The notes below the pieces were generated by a model that was given only the letters and a program-made list of their open reading frames with translations, ran no database searches and was not told where the DNA came from. The translations under genes were made by a program, and so were the position numbers. This document shows positions 42,397-51,278 of a stretch of 64,000 bases of DNA, piece by piece (position 1 is the stretch's first letter; every line of letters starts with the position of its first letter). The stretch spans positions 2,319,893-2,383,892 of the forward strand of contig NZ_LR733413.1 of the NCBI RefSeq assembly GCF_902506345.1. Reading direction: 5' to 3'. Origin of the DNA: Flavobacterium sp. 9R. Lineage in GTDB: Bacteria; Bacteroidota; Bacteroidia; Flavobacteriales; Flavobacteriaceae.

Positions 42397-44634
42397 TTAA
42401 AATTTGGCACCAATACTAATGTAAAAAGTACGTCCATCATTAGGCAATACTCCTGGTCCAGGATAACCTCCAGCACGACGTGTAGCATAACTAACATTCG
42501 TAAGGTTATTGACTCCCGACTTGATATTGTAATTTCCTAAAAAATCGTATTTAATAGAGAAATCAAAGACGCTAAATCCTGCTAATGCTCCCGTTACACC
42601 GTTTGCAGTTGGCGTTTCGGTGTTGTTGGCATCGGTATAAATCTTACTGGTTCTTCGATTTTGAAACGTGGTAGAAATATTTTTGAAATCCCAACTAATA
42701 CCAAAATTGTGGATGTAGCGTGGCGCATTCTCTACTTGCTTACCTGCTAAATTACTTTGCGTAATCACAATATTCGGAGCTGTTCCCGATACTTGAGTCA
42801 GTCTAAAATCAGAGTAAGTAGCATCTATAAAAGATAGCGTCGCAAAGAAGTTAATATCTCCTATGGCTTCATTTACCTGAAATGCTTTGGTCACGTTCAC
42901 ATTTACAAATCCTTCAAATCCTTTGTGGATGGTTTCTCCTAAATTGGTTCTAAATAAATAAGTGCTTTGCGTTGGGTCGTTGTTGGTAAATTGACGAATA
43001 CTTCCCACTCTGTTTTGATACAGTAAATAAAAATAAGAAACATCGAAATTTACAAATCCAAAAAGAGCACCACGATACCCTAAATCCAAATTGTAGCCAC
43101 TTCCATCTTTCAAATTGGGATCAATCACATCGGTGGTTGCAGATGGCGTCAAATCTGAGAATAAAACTGGGCGAAAGGCTTGCGAAAAATTAGCATAAAA
43201 GTTTGTTCTTTCCCATTTGTATTCTACTCCTAAACCAAACAAAGCTACATTTCGGGTAATGTCTTGCGTACTGGCCATCACATCATTTCCATTGGTGATA
43301 TTAATTCTTCCTGCACTTGTAGAACGAATCGATTCGAAACGCACACCAGGAGTCACACTTAATCTTTGGGTAATTTTGAACTGATTTTCAGCAAAAGCGG
43401 CAAAATTGTCTGTGGTGAAATCTAAATCACGGTTGTAACGACCTTCAATACTCAAATCAAAATCAGAACCCGTTGTTCCTCTTCCTTGTTGCAAACGGTT
43501 CATATTGGCTTGGTACAAACGAATTCCAAAGGCTAATTTTTGTTCTTCTGTTCCTAGTGTGTACTTAAAAATACTTCTGGTTTCTAAACCAATATTTTTA
43601 TAAAAATCACGATCTACCTGACGATTAGCATAAGCATTCGTTGCGGGATTAATTACGTCCTCAACATTTGGAGCTGCCAGAAAACCTACTGAATTTCTTT
43701 CGCCTACTAATCCAAAAAGTTTCGCATTAAAAGTCAGACGGTCACTGAATTGGGTATCCAAAATCAAAGCACCTACATTCCAAGGCGTACCAAACCAGTT
43801 ACGACTGCGAAGAGATTGTTGCGGATTAGATTCAAACTGTGCATCTGTCAAACCTCCCGCTTGTTGCATATCATAATCCATATTGGTGTATTCAGCCGAA
43901 AGTTTGGTTTTCTCGTTGAACTTGTATGCAAAGTAAGCGTGGGTATTGCGCACCGCATAACGCCCATTTTCTCTCCAACCCTCCCCATTTCTGGAATGAT
44001 TGTACACGTAATAGTCTATTTTTTTTGTGGTTCCACCAATGGCGTTATAGGAACTAAGTAAGCCATAGTTTCCCACCGTATTTTGCGTTTCGAAAGAGAA
44101 AGCCTTTTCAGTTTCGCGTTTCAATTCGTAGTTGAGCATACCACCAAACTGAGATCCAAATTGTAGTGAAGCGCCACCTCGAACCAACTGAATATTGGCT
44201 ACTGCTTCCAATGGCGGGTTGTAATAGGCTTCTGGGTATCCAAATACATCCGAGGATATATCATAGCCATTCTGACGTGTATTCAATTCCCAGCTTCTGT
44301 TTGGACTCAACCCACGAACTCCCACATTGATTTGAATTCCAGACCCCTCATTTTCCCAAATCGAAACGCCAGGCACTTTCGCGAAAATTTCTCTTGCGTT
44401 GTTAGTCACCACATTTCCATTGGTATTTAATAATGAAATCACTTCGTTTTTCTTTCCAGAAAACAAACTATTGCCCTGCACTTCTTTCAAGCGCTCTACA
44501 GGTTGTTTTTTGTAATAAACAGTTACAGGATATAATTTTTTTACAGTGTCGTTTAAAGCAACATCATTAGTGTCTTGTTGTCCGAAAGCCAAACTACTTG
44601 TCACTAGTACAAGCGCAGAAAAGAATAATTTCAT
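42397..44634 (-). CDS. TonB-dependent receptor, FecA-like
   Basis: The protein has 745 residues. The signal peptide ends SLAFGQ. The TonB-box region is followed by a plug: NAREIFAKVPGVSIWENEGSGIQINVGVRGLSPNRSWELNTRQNGYDIS and YYNPPLEAVANIQLVRGGASLQFGSQFGGMLNYELK are characteristic of FecA-type ferric (di)citrate receptors. The barrel ends GRTFYISIGAKF. It lies between feoB and the FeoB-associated gene and has its own promoter with metal operators. Iron-chelate transport is likely; the exact ligand is not known. Confidence 0.85.
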   Translation of the reverse strand: MKLFFSALVLVTSSLAFGQQDTNDVALNDTVKKLYPVTVYYKKQPVERLKEVQGNSLFSGKKNEVISLLNTNGNVVTNNAREIFAKVPGVSIWENEGSGIQINVGVRGLSPNRSWELNTRQNGYDISSDVFGYPEAYYNPPLEAVANIQLVRGGASLQFGSQFGGMLNYELKRETEKAFSFETQNTVGNYGLLSSYNAIGGTTKKIDYYVYNHSRNGEGWRENGRYAVRNTHAYFAYKFNEKTKLSAEYTNMDYDMQQAGGLTDAQFESNPQQSLRSRNWFGTPWNVGALILDTQFSDRLTFNAKLFGLVGERNSVGFLAAPNVEDVINPATNAYANRQVDRDFYKNIGLETRSIFKYTLGTEEQKLAFGIRLYQANMNRLQQGRGTTGSDFDLSIEGRYNRDLDFTTDNFAAFAENQFKITQRLSVTPGVRFESIRSTSAGRINITNGNDVMASTQDITRNVALFGLGVEYKWERTNFYANFSQAFRPVLFSDLTPSATTDVIDPNLKDGSGYNLDLGYRGALFGFVNFDVSYFYLLYQNRVGSIRQFTNNDPTQSTYLFRTNLGETIHKGFEGFVNVNVTKAFQVNEAIGDINFFATLSFIDATYSDFRLTQVSGTAPNIVITQSNLAGKQVENAPRYIHNFGISWDFKNISTTFQNRRTSKIYTDANNTETPTANGVTGALAGFSVFDFSIKYDFLGNYNIKSGVNNLTNVSYATRRAGGYPGPGVLPNDGRTFYISIGAKF

Positions 44635-44639
44635 TTTTA

Positions 44640-44656
44640 TTTAGATTAATTCTAGA
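44640..44656. promoter_or_regulatory. Candidate iron operator downstream of the FecA-like -7 box
   Basis: TTTAGATTAATTCTAGA is an imperfect palindrome between the -7 element and the ATG. It aligns with 47069-47085 (feoA) over an extended stretch that includes the -7 box, and with 29576-29600 (hmuR). Confidence 0.45.
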
Positions 44657-44659
44657 CTG

Positions 44660-44701
44660 CAAATGTAAGTTCGGATTCTTATTTAGACAAATTAAAAATT
44701 A
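44660..44701 (-). promoter_or_regulatory. Promoter of the FecA-like receptor gene
   Basis: On the minus strand, TTTG (44698-44701), 30 bases of intervening and flanking DNA with a spacer of 20 bases to TACATTTG within it (the -7 box reads 44660-44667; spacer counted to the box's edge is 30). The boxes match the Bacteroidota consensus, but the spacing should be confirmed. Confidence 0.5.
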
Positions 44702-44707
44702 TTTTTA
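44692..44707. promoter_or_regulatory. Degenerate DtxR/MntR-type operator over the -33 element
   Basis: TTTAGACAAATTAAAA differs from the operator at 38174 by two bases. It overlaps the TTTG (-33) of the FecA-like gene. Confidence 0.5.
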
Positions 44708-44723
44708 ACGTTTGTTTTAGTAC

Positions 44724-46826
44724 CTAACTAAGCAATTGATACGCTACTAAAGCCACCGTATAAGCAAATGCGCTCATAAAAAGAAGTTGTCCCACTGGCC
44801 ATTTCCAACTGTTGGTCTCTTTACGAGTAACAGCGAGTGTACTGACGCATTGCATAGCAAAGGCATAAAATAGTAGTAAAGAAATCCCAGAAGCAAAATT
44901 GAAGACTTTTTCGCCTGTCAAAGGATTGATTTCGGATTGCATTTTATTCTTGATGGTATCTTCATTGTCGGTGTCGCCCACACTGTAAATCGTAGCCAAA
45001 GTACCCACAAAAACTTCTCTTGCTGCAAAAGAACTGATAATGGCGATCCCTATTTTCCAATCATAACCCAAAGGCGTCAAAACAGGTTCAATAGATTTAC
45101 CCATCAATCCGATATAGGAATTCTCCAATTTTTGTGAAGCGACTTCGTTCTCCAACTCTGTTTCAGAAAGCGGTTTATCAACGTGTTTGCTTACTACAAT
45201 TTGCTCCGCATTACTGAAGTTTTCACCTGGACCATACGAAGCTAAAAACCATAAAATAATCGAAATCGCCAAAATGATTTTACCAGCGCCAAACACGAAG
45301 GCTTTGGTTTTTTCGATCACGTTGATACCTACGTTTTTAAACAACGGCAATTTATAGTTAGGCATTTCGACAATGAAATAAGACTTCCCTTTAATCTTCA
45401 ATATTTTATTCAAAACATAAGCCGAAAAAATGGCCATTCCAAATCCCAACAAATACAATAACATTAGGGTTAATCCTTGCAAGTTGAAAATACCCAAAAT
45501 CCTTTGATCTGGAATCACCAATCCAATAATGATAGCGTACACTGGCAAACGCGCGGAACAAGTCGTAAACGGAGTAACTAAAATCGTTATTAGGCGTTCT
45601 TTCCAATTTTCGATATTACGAGTCGCCATAATCGCCGGAATAGCACAAGCCGTTCCAGAAACCAAAGGCACCACACTTTTACCCGACAACCCAAACTTGC
45701 TCATAATTTTGTCCATCAGAAACACCACACGGCTCATGTACCCGCTTTCTTCGAGTATCGAAATGAACAAAAACAAAAAGGCAATTTGAGGGATAAATAT
45801 TAAGATACCGCCGATACCAGGAATGATACCCTGCGAAATCAAATTGGTCAACATTCCTGCAGGCAAGACTTCAGCAGACCAAGCGCTCAAACTGGCAAAG
45901 GAGCTGTCGATAAAATCCATTGGGACTTCTGACCACACAAAAATGGATTGAAAAATACCAAAAAGGATACAGAAGAAAATCACATAACCCCAGAATTTAT
46001 GCGTCAACACACGATCCAATTGGGCTCTAAAATCTTTAGCAATAGATTGATCGATGGTCATTCCCACTTTCAACACATCGTTGATGAATTGGTAGCGCTT
46101 AATGGTTTCTTTTTGCTGCAAGCGTTTCAAATCCGAATGTGATTTGGTGAACGTGCTCTGAATTTCTTTTCGCTCTAAATTCAAGAAGTTCACATCTTGA
46201 GTAATCACCAACCATAACTTATACAGCAATTGATTTGGAAACGCCTTGCGAAGATTTTCAAAATAGTCTGTATCAATCACAGAGGCATTCAAGCAAGGTT
46301 CATTAGAAATGGATTTATAGGAAACGATTAAATTTTTCAATTCCTCAATTCCAAATCCTTTTCGGGAACTCACCAAAGCAATTTTGGTTTTTAGCTTTTC
46401 TTCTAAAAAAGGAATATCCAAACTGATGCCTTTGTATTCCATTCTATCGGCCATATTTATCACCAAAATAGTCGGTATTTCAAGGTCTTTGATTTGGGTA
46501 AAAAGCAACAAATTACGCTTTAAATTCTCCACATCTGTCACCACTATGGCAACATCGGGATAGAGTTTATCGTTTTTATTGAGCAGTAATTCAATCACCA
46601 CATTTTCATCGATAGAACTGGCATTCAAACTATAGGTACCTGGCAAATCCAGAATATTGGCTTTGAAATTATAAGGCAACTTACAAAAACCTACCTTTTT
46701 TTCTACCGTAATTCCAGGATAATTCCCTACTTGTTGATTCAAACCCGTCAATTGATTAAAAACAGAGGTTTTCCCCACATTCGGGTTCCCTATCAAAGCG
46801 ACATTGATGTTGTGATTGCTGATCAT
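44724..46826 (-). CDS. feoB: Ferrous iron transporter B
   Basis: The protein has 700 residues. The N-terminal G domain has G1 GNPNVGKTS (13-21), G2 around YPGITVE, G3 DLPGTYS and G4 NMAD. A GDI-like helical region follows, then about eight membrane helices with two Gate motifs (SGTACAIPAIMATR, TPFTTCSARLPVY and SSFAAREVFVGTLATIYSVG). It imports Fe2+ across the inner membrane. feoA lies 5 bases upstream. The Cys-rich FeoB partner is not adjacent but comes after the FecA-like gene. Confidence 0.95.
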   Translation of the reverse strand: MISNHNINVALIGNPNVGKTSVFNQLTGLNQQVGNYPGITVEKKVGFCKLPYNFKANILDLPGTYSLNASSIDENVVIELLLNKNDKLYPDVAIVVTDVENLKRNLLLFTQIKDLEIPTILVINMADRMEYKGISLDIPFLEEKLKTKIALVSSRKGFGIEELKNLIVSYKSISNEPCLNASVIDTDYFENLRKAFPNQLLYKLWLVITQDVNFLNLERKEIQSTFTKSHSDLKRLQQKETIKRYQFINDVLKVGMTIDQSIAKDFRAQLDRVLTHKFWGYVIFFCILFGIFQSIFVWSEVPMDFIDSSFASLSAWSAEVLPAGMLTNLISQGIIPGIGGILIFIPQIAFLFLFISILEESGYMSRVVFLMDKIMSKFGLSGKSVVPLVSGTACAIPAIMATRNIENWKERLITILVTPFTTCSARLPVYAIIIGLVIPDQRILGIFNLQGLTLMLLYLLGFGMAIFSAYVLNKILKIKGKSYFIVEMPNYKLPLFKNVGINVIEKTKAFVFGAGKIILAISIILWFLASYGPGENFSNAEQIVVSKHVDKPLSETELENEVASQKLENSYIGLMGKSIEPVLTPLGYDWKIGIAIISSFAAREVFVGTLATIYSVGDTDNEDTIKNKMQSEINPLTGEKVFNFASGISLLLFYAFAMQCVSTLAVTRKETNSWKWPVGQLLFMSAFAYTVALVAYQLLS

Positions 46827-46831
46827 TAGCT

Positions 46832-47062
46832 TTATTGGATTCGTTCCACTTCTATTTCCTGAGCCGTTGCTATTCGAATGGCAACGTGCGATCCGTTAAT
46901 GTTTAGGTACAGCGGATCACCGAAGGGAGCGATTTGCAGCAACTCTACTTCATTACCAGGCAAACAGCCCATTTCGAGCAATTTTAATGGAATCGCATCA
47001 ATATCAAAGTCTTTGATAATGGCTCTTTCTCCTTTTTTGAGTGAATGTATTGTTGTTGGCAA
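46832..47062 (-). CDS. feoA: Ferrous iron transport protein A
   Basis: The protein has 76 residues starting at TTG 47062 (PTTIHSLKKGERAIIKDF); no ATG is available in this region. It is a FeoA SH3-like domain: KLLEMGCLPGNEVELLQIAPFGDPLYLNINGSHVAIRIATAQEIEV. It is needed with FeoB for Fe2+ uptake. The promoter and operator candidates lie at 47069-47129. Confidence 0.9.
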   Translation of the reverse strand: MPTTIHSLKKGERAIIKDFDIDAIPLKLLEMGCLPGNEVELLQIAPFGDPLYLNINGSHVAIRIATAQEIEVERIQ

Positions 47063-47068
47063 ACCTTA

Positions 47069-47129
47069 TTTAGATTGAATTAAGATTGCAAAAATACATA
47101 TTATAATAGAAATTCAAATGATAATTATC
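47069..47129 (-). promoter_or_regulatory. feoAB promoter with Fur-like and shared iron elements
   Basis: On the minus strand TTTG (47115-47118) and TATTTTTG (47089-47096) are separated by 18 bases, a good Bacteroidota promoter. GATAATTATC (47120-47129) beside the -33 box resembles half of a Fur box. TTTAGATTGAATTAAGA (47069-47085) lies between -7 and the start codon and resembles the FecA-like and hmuR elements. Confidence 0.6.
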
Positions 47130-47522
47130 ACAATTGTAAAAGAAGTAGCCACGAATTCACGAAGTGCATCAATAAAACAATCAAAATAGAAATGAAATTT
47201 CACAAATAATACAGTTTTAAGTATTTGTGACTTGAAAAAGCATAGGAAAAAAACACAACTGAATTTGTGAAAATTAGTGAAAATTCGTGTTCATCTGTTT
47301 AAATCAGCGTCATCCGTGTTCCATTGCAGAACTGGAAATCACGCTCATAAACACTGCTGAATTGGTAAAAATTAGTGTTCCTTTTTACCAAACTTAATAA
47401 AAATCCGTGTTCATCTGTTTAAATCAGCGTCATCCGTGTTCTATTTCAGAACTGGAAATCACGCTCATAAACACTGCTGAATTGGTGAAAATTCGTGAAA
47501 TTCGTGTTCCATTTTCACCAAA
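47130..47522. repeat. Non-coding stretch with a 120-bp tandem duplication
   Basis: Units 47281-47400 and 47401-47520 have an exact period of 120 bases and share GTGTTCATCTGTTTAAATCA and what follows, with few changes in the first ~85 bases. They contain words such as AAATTCGTG and CATCCGTGTT, the ACGAATTTCACGAATT type of flavobacterial repeat. No gene is seen. Confidence 0.75.
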
Positions 47523-48188
47523 CTAATTCGCGCACAAAAAATTAATATCTTCTATCAATCGCGTCATATCTTCTTTTTTGGTTCCATCATAAAAACCACG
47601 AACGCGTCTTTTTTGGTCCACCAACACAAAATTTTCGGTGTGTACCATATCGTACAACTCTTCAGGTTTCCCCAACTTAACGGCCAAATACGATTTTCGA
47701 GCCATCGTATAAATTTCCTTTTTATCGCCTGTAACCAAGTTCCATTTGCTATCTATCACGCCGTGTTTTAATGCGTATTCTTTTAAAACTGGCACACTGT
47801 CGGTCTCAGGAAAAACGGTGTGTGACAACAGCATTACTTTGGGATTATTTTTGATAGCCGCTTGCACTTCGGCCAAATTCTTGGTCATTTTGGGGCAAAT
47901 AGAACCACAAGTCGTAAAGAAAAAATCGGCCACATACACTTTGCCTTCGTAATCTTTTTGAGTAATCGTTTTCCCGTTTTGATTCACAAACGAAAAATCA
48001 GCAATCGTGTGCGCCTTACTCACATATTGCACCGTACTGTCCACCAATTCTGGATTCACGTCGGCAGGATTGTAAATCGGCAAGGTCTTTTCTGGCTTCA
48101 ACGCATTGTAAAACAAACCAATAGTAATCGCCGAAAACACCAATAAAACACCAAAAAATATACGATACTTATATAAGAAAGCTTTCAT
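47523..48188 (-). CDS. Sco1/SenC-family copper chaperone-like protein
   Basis: The protein has 221 residues from ATG 48188 (MKAFLYKYRIFFGVLLVF). An upstream in-frame start would precede the anchor and is unlikely. One N-terminal membrane anchor precedes a thioredoxin-like domain with CGSICPKM (Cys-x3-Cys-Pro). The downstream ligand His of Sco is in MVHTENFVLVD. It probably delivers copper to cytochrome oxidase CuA or acts as a periplasmic reductase. No cytochrome genes are near. Confidence 0.85.
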   Translation of the reverse strand: MKAFLYKYRIFFGVLLVFSAITIGLFYNALKPEKTLPIYNPADVNPELVDSTVQYVSKAHTIADFSFVNQNGKTITQKDYEGKVYVADFFFTTCGSICPKMTKNLAEVQAAIKNNPKVMLLSHTVFPETDSVPVLKEYALKHGVIDSKWNLVTGDKKEIYTMARKSYLAVKLGKPEELYDMVHTENFVLVDQKRRVRGFYDGTKKEDMTRLIEDINFLCAN

Positions 48189-48661
48189 TTGTAGGTTTTT
48201 AAAATAAAATAGAAAGTCAACATTTAAATTTCGCGCAAAATTACAAAACAACGGTCTGCCTTGCACTACTCTTTTTAAAATAATTTGGGCGTGCCCCTTC
48301 GCCTCGTAGAAAAAACGAGGCTCGGGTCGGGTCTCCGTTCCCGCTTTTTTTTATCCCGCAAAAAAACGGGATAAAAAAAGAGCTCCACTCCACCCCTCAC
48401 GCAAAAAAAATTTCACAAGACGTTAAACCTTTACTACACTATGAAGTCCAATAGGGTATTCTTGCCCTTTGCATAAAATTTCAAGAGTCAAAATTCGAAA
48501 GACGTCTTTATTGTAATGCTAATTTTATGTAAGCAAGAAAAAGGAATTCCATTGTGATGAATTCTCTTAATAATGTATTTTTTGTCGCAAAAAAAGCAAT
48601 TTCAATGTAACTATTTTTTGCTTTTTGACACGAATGTATCGTAACTAATTCAAATTTTAAT
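48189..48661. repeat. Intergenic region with a CGTGCCCCTTCG...CCCTCACGC repeat
   Basis: The repeat spans 48290-48402. It contains a hairpin GCCTCG...CGAGGC (48301-48321) and a second stem of about 14 bp (48344-48380, ATCCCG with CGGGAT plus A/T tracts). This class of repeat, ending in CCACCCCTCACGC, is widespread between Bacteroidota genes. Nothing else is seen up to the start of the peptidase. Confidence 0.65.
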
Positions 48662-50725
48662 ATGAACCCAAAAAAGTCCACCACCTTACTGTTTGCACTA
48701 CCAGCAGTCTTTAGTTTTGGATGGAGCCAAGCACAAACCGCTTCGGCCACCAAAGAGCCAGGAATCAATATCCAATATATGGATAAAACCATCAAACCAA
48801 GCGATGATTTTTTCCGATATGTAAACGGAACCTGGTTGAACACTACCGAAATCCCAAGCGACAAAACCCGTTGGGGAAGCTTTGACGAATTGCGTCAACG
48901 CACCGATACTGACGCTTTGGCGATTTTAAAAGAAGCCGCCAACAACCCAGCGTACAAATCGAATACCGACCAAGGTAAAGCCATCAATTTGTACAAAACC
49001 ATGTTGGATACCGTAAGCCGTAACAAATTAGGTATTGCTCCCCTAAAACCTTATTTGAAAAAAATCAACGCGGTTAAAAACGTAAAAGATTTACAAGCCT
49101 TATTAATCGAAATGGAACCTACGGGTGGCATTGGTTTCTTTGGCGCTGGTGTAGGTACCGATGCTAAAAACAGCAACGTCAATGTAATTAACTTAGGACC
49201 TGGAGGTGTAGGCTTACCTGACCGTGATTACTATGTAGGCGAAGACAAAGATTCAAAAGAAAAAAGAGAGAAATACGTACTTCACGTGGCTAAAATGTTG
49301 CAATATTTAGGCGACAAACCTGAAGTAGCGAAAGCCAATGCGGAGAAAATTTTGGCTTTAGAAATCGAAATGTCTAAACCACGTTTTGACCGTGTAGAAA
49401 GAAGAGACCGTCGTAAATCATACAACCCAATGACCGTTGCGGAAATACAAAAACTAACGCCATCTATCGATTGGACTACGTATTTCACTAAAATTGGTTT
49501 GCCAACGAATCAAACGATTATCGTGTCGCAACCAAAATATATGACGGCATTAGAAACGCTTTTTAAAGAAAACAAAGTAGACGACTGGAAAGCGTATATG
49601 CGTTGGTCTTTATTGAACCGAGCTTCTAGCCAATTATCGACAGAAATTGAAAAAGCCAACTGGGAATTTTATGGCAAAACCTTAACGGGTGCTGTAAAAC
49701 AAAGACCTTTTGAAGAAAGAGCTTTACAGACCGTAACAGGCTCTGTGGGTGAAGCTTTAGGAAAATTATATGTAGAGAAAAAATTCCCTGCCGAAGCTAA
49801 AGAAAAGGCAGCAAAAATGATTAAAAACATTTTCCGTGCTTACGAAAACCGCATCAACAACTTACCTTGGATGTCGGCTGAAACGAAAGTTAGTGCGATT
49901 GCCAAATTAAACAAACTAAGAGTTAAAATTGGTTATCCAGACAAATGGAAAGACTACTCTGCTTTGACTATCAAAAGTCCAGCAGAAGGAGGAACGTTTT
50001 TTGAGAACGTAAGAAACATTGCTATTTGGCGCAATAAAGAAAACTTTGCTGAATTGACAAAACCCGTAGACAAAGACCGTTGGGGTATGGCACCACAAAC
50101 GGTGAATGCGTACTACAATCCATCGAACAACGAAATTGTATTCCCTGCTGCTATTTTGCAACCACCATTTTACAATTACCAAGCTGACGAAGCCGTAAAT
50201 TATGGTGGAATTGGAGGGGTTATTGGTCACGAAATCTCTCACGGTTTTGATGATTCAGGAGCGCGTTATAATGCCGACGGTAATTTAGTAGACTGGTGGA
50301 CACCAGAAGATTTGAAAAAATTTGGTGCTTTGACAGGAGCTTTAGCTGCGCAATACAGTGCTTTGCAACCGCTTCCAGGTACTTTTGTAGATGGTAAATT
50401 TACTTTAGGTGAAAACATTGGAGATTTAGGTGGTGTGAATGCTGCTTACGATGGTTTGCAATTGTACTTAAAAGAAAACGGCAACCCAGGATTGATTGAC
50501 GGATATACACCAGAACAACGTTTCTTTATTTCTTGGTCAACCATTTGGCGTTCTAAAATGAGAGACGAAGCCTTGAAATCACAAGTAAAAACCGACCCGC
50601 ATTCGCCAGGTATGTACAGAGCCTATGTGCCTTTACAAAACGTTGATGCATTCTATGATGCCTTCAACATTCAACCAAATGACGGAATGTATATCGCTCC
50701 AGAGAAAAGAGTAAAAATCTGGTAA
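48662..50725 (+). CDS. M13-family zinc metallopeptidase (PepO/neprilysin-like)
   Basis: The protein has 687 residues, the usual size. The signal peptide ends SWSQAQ. N-terminal M13 domain begins PSDDFFRYVNGTWL. The zinc site is GHEISHGFDDSGARYNADGN (HExxH) with the third ligand Glu in GENIGDLGG, and NAYYNPSNNEIVFPAAILQPPFY is the substrate (NAxY) segment. The C-terminal MYIAPEKRVKIW is typical. It is periplasmic or surface-exposed and degrades oligopeptides. It ends at a strong terminator. Confidence 0.94.
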   Translation: MNPKKSTTLLFALPAVFSFGWSQAQTASATKEPGINIQYMDKTIKPSDDFFRYVNGTWLNTTEIPSDKTRWGSFDELRQRTDTDALAILKEAANNPAYKSNTDQGKAINLYKTMLDTVSRNKLGIAPLKPYLKKINAVKNVKDLQALLIEMEPTGGIGFFGAGVGTDAKNSNVNVINLGPGGVGLPDRDYYVGEDKDSKEKREKYVLHVAKMLQYLGDKPEVAKANAEKILALEIEMSKPRFDRVERRDRRKSYNPMTVAEIQKLTPSIDWTTYFTKIGLPTNQTIIVSQPKYMTALETLFKENKVDDWKAYMRWSLLNRASSQLSTEIEKANWEFYGKTLTGAVKQRPFEERALQTVTGSVGEALGKLYVEKKFPAEAKEKAAKMIKNIFRAYENRINNLPWMSAETKVSAIAKLNKLRVKIGYPDKWKDYSALTIKSPAEGGTFFENVRNIAIWRNKENFAELTKPVDKDRWGMAPQTVNAYYNPSNNEIVFPAAILQPPFYNYQADEAVNYGGIGGVIGHEISHGFDDSGARYNADGNLVDWWTPEDLKKFGALTGALAAQYSALQPLPGTFVDGKFTLGENIGDLGGVNAAYDGLQLYLKENGNPGLIDGYTPEQRFFISWSTIWRSKMRDEALKSQVKTDPHSPGMYRAYVPLQNVDAFYDAFNIQPNDGMYIAPEKRVKIW

Positions 50726-50747
50726 GACTTACTGTTCTAAAAATACC

Positions 50748-50777
50748 AAAACCCATCAGATAAAGCTGATGGGTTTT
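50748..50777 (+). terminator. Rho-independent terminator of the M13 peptidase gene
   Basis: A 12-bp stem (AAAACCCATCAG, 50748-50759 with 50766-50777), 6-base loop and T tract lie 22 bases after the stop. Confidence 0.88.
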
Positions 50778-50810
50778 TTGTTGGTGTAAAAAATCACCAG
50801 TTATCGTAAA

Positions 50811-51033
50811 TTATAAATACTCCCAAAAATTATCTTTATTGACCACAAAGGTGTTTTTTGGGTGATATTTTTCGGTAAATGATTTGGTGAAAAGTACTTT
50901 TTTGTTGGGATTATATTTGATTTCATAAGCAGCAATTTCATTTTCTAAAATCTCTAAAAAATCAATCTCAGCTTGCTGTGTGTTTCTCCAATAATGTGTT
51001 TTACCATAAAAACCATTACAGGATGATAAATAT
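50811..51033 (-). pseudogene. Remnant of an AAA-type ATPase (DUF4143) gene, C-terminus only
   Basis: A reading frame on the minus strand ends at TAA 50811-50813 and is open for about 72 codons back to a stop near 51036. It reads HYWRNTQQAEIDFLEILENE...AYEIKYNPNKKV...FVVNKDNFWEYL. That matches the C-terminal DUF4143 nuclease-like domain of Bacteroidota AAA ATPases (HYWRT-x-EIDFIE ... FEFKWN). No start codon, Walker A or rest of the gene precedes it. It is a decayed gene. Confidence 0.65.
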
Positions 51034-51278
51034 GATTACAATCACATAAAAATATAATATTTTGTGGTTACATGCCTAAAAAAGTATGTTTTTTAAACGA
51101 AAAATACACTATGACTTTAGTTGACTATTTGCATATAACTATCTAATACATAATAATTTAGTTTACTTAGCAATGTTATTGCAAAGCCTTTTTTTTACCT
51201 TGTAGGCACTTGGATTCAAATAATACCTGCAAGGTTTTTAAAACCTTGCAGGAAAAAAACTCAAAAAAGGAAACTTAT
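51034..51278. repeat. Intergenic stretch with a CCTGCAAGG hairpin
   Basis: A perfect 12-bp stem (CCTGCAAGGTTT, 51226-51237 with 51241-51252) and 3-base loop. Related hairpins occur near 52.0 and 55.6 kb. It follows the end of the minus-strand gene at 51279 and may terminate it. Nothing else is seen. Confidence 0.65.

Noticed and set aside
50811..51033. An intact small gene
   Set aside because: The frame has the C-terminus of a much longer ATPase family and no start codon, so it is called a pseudogene instead.
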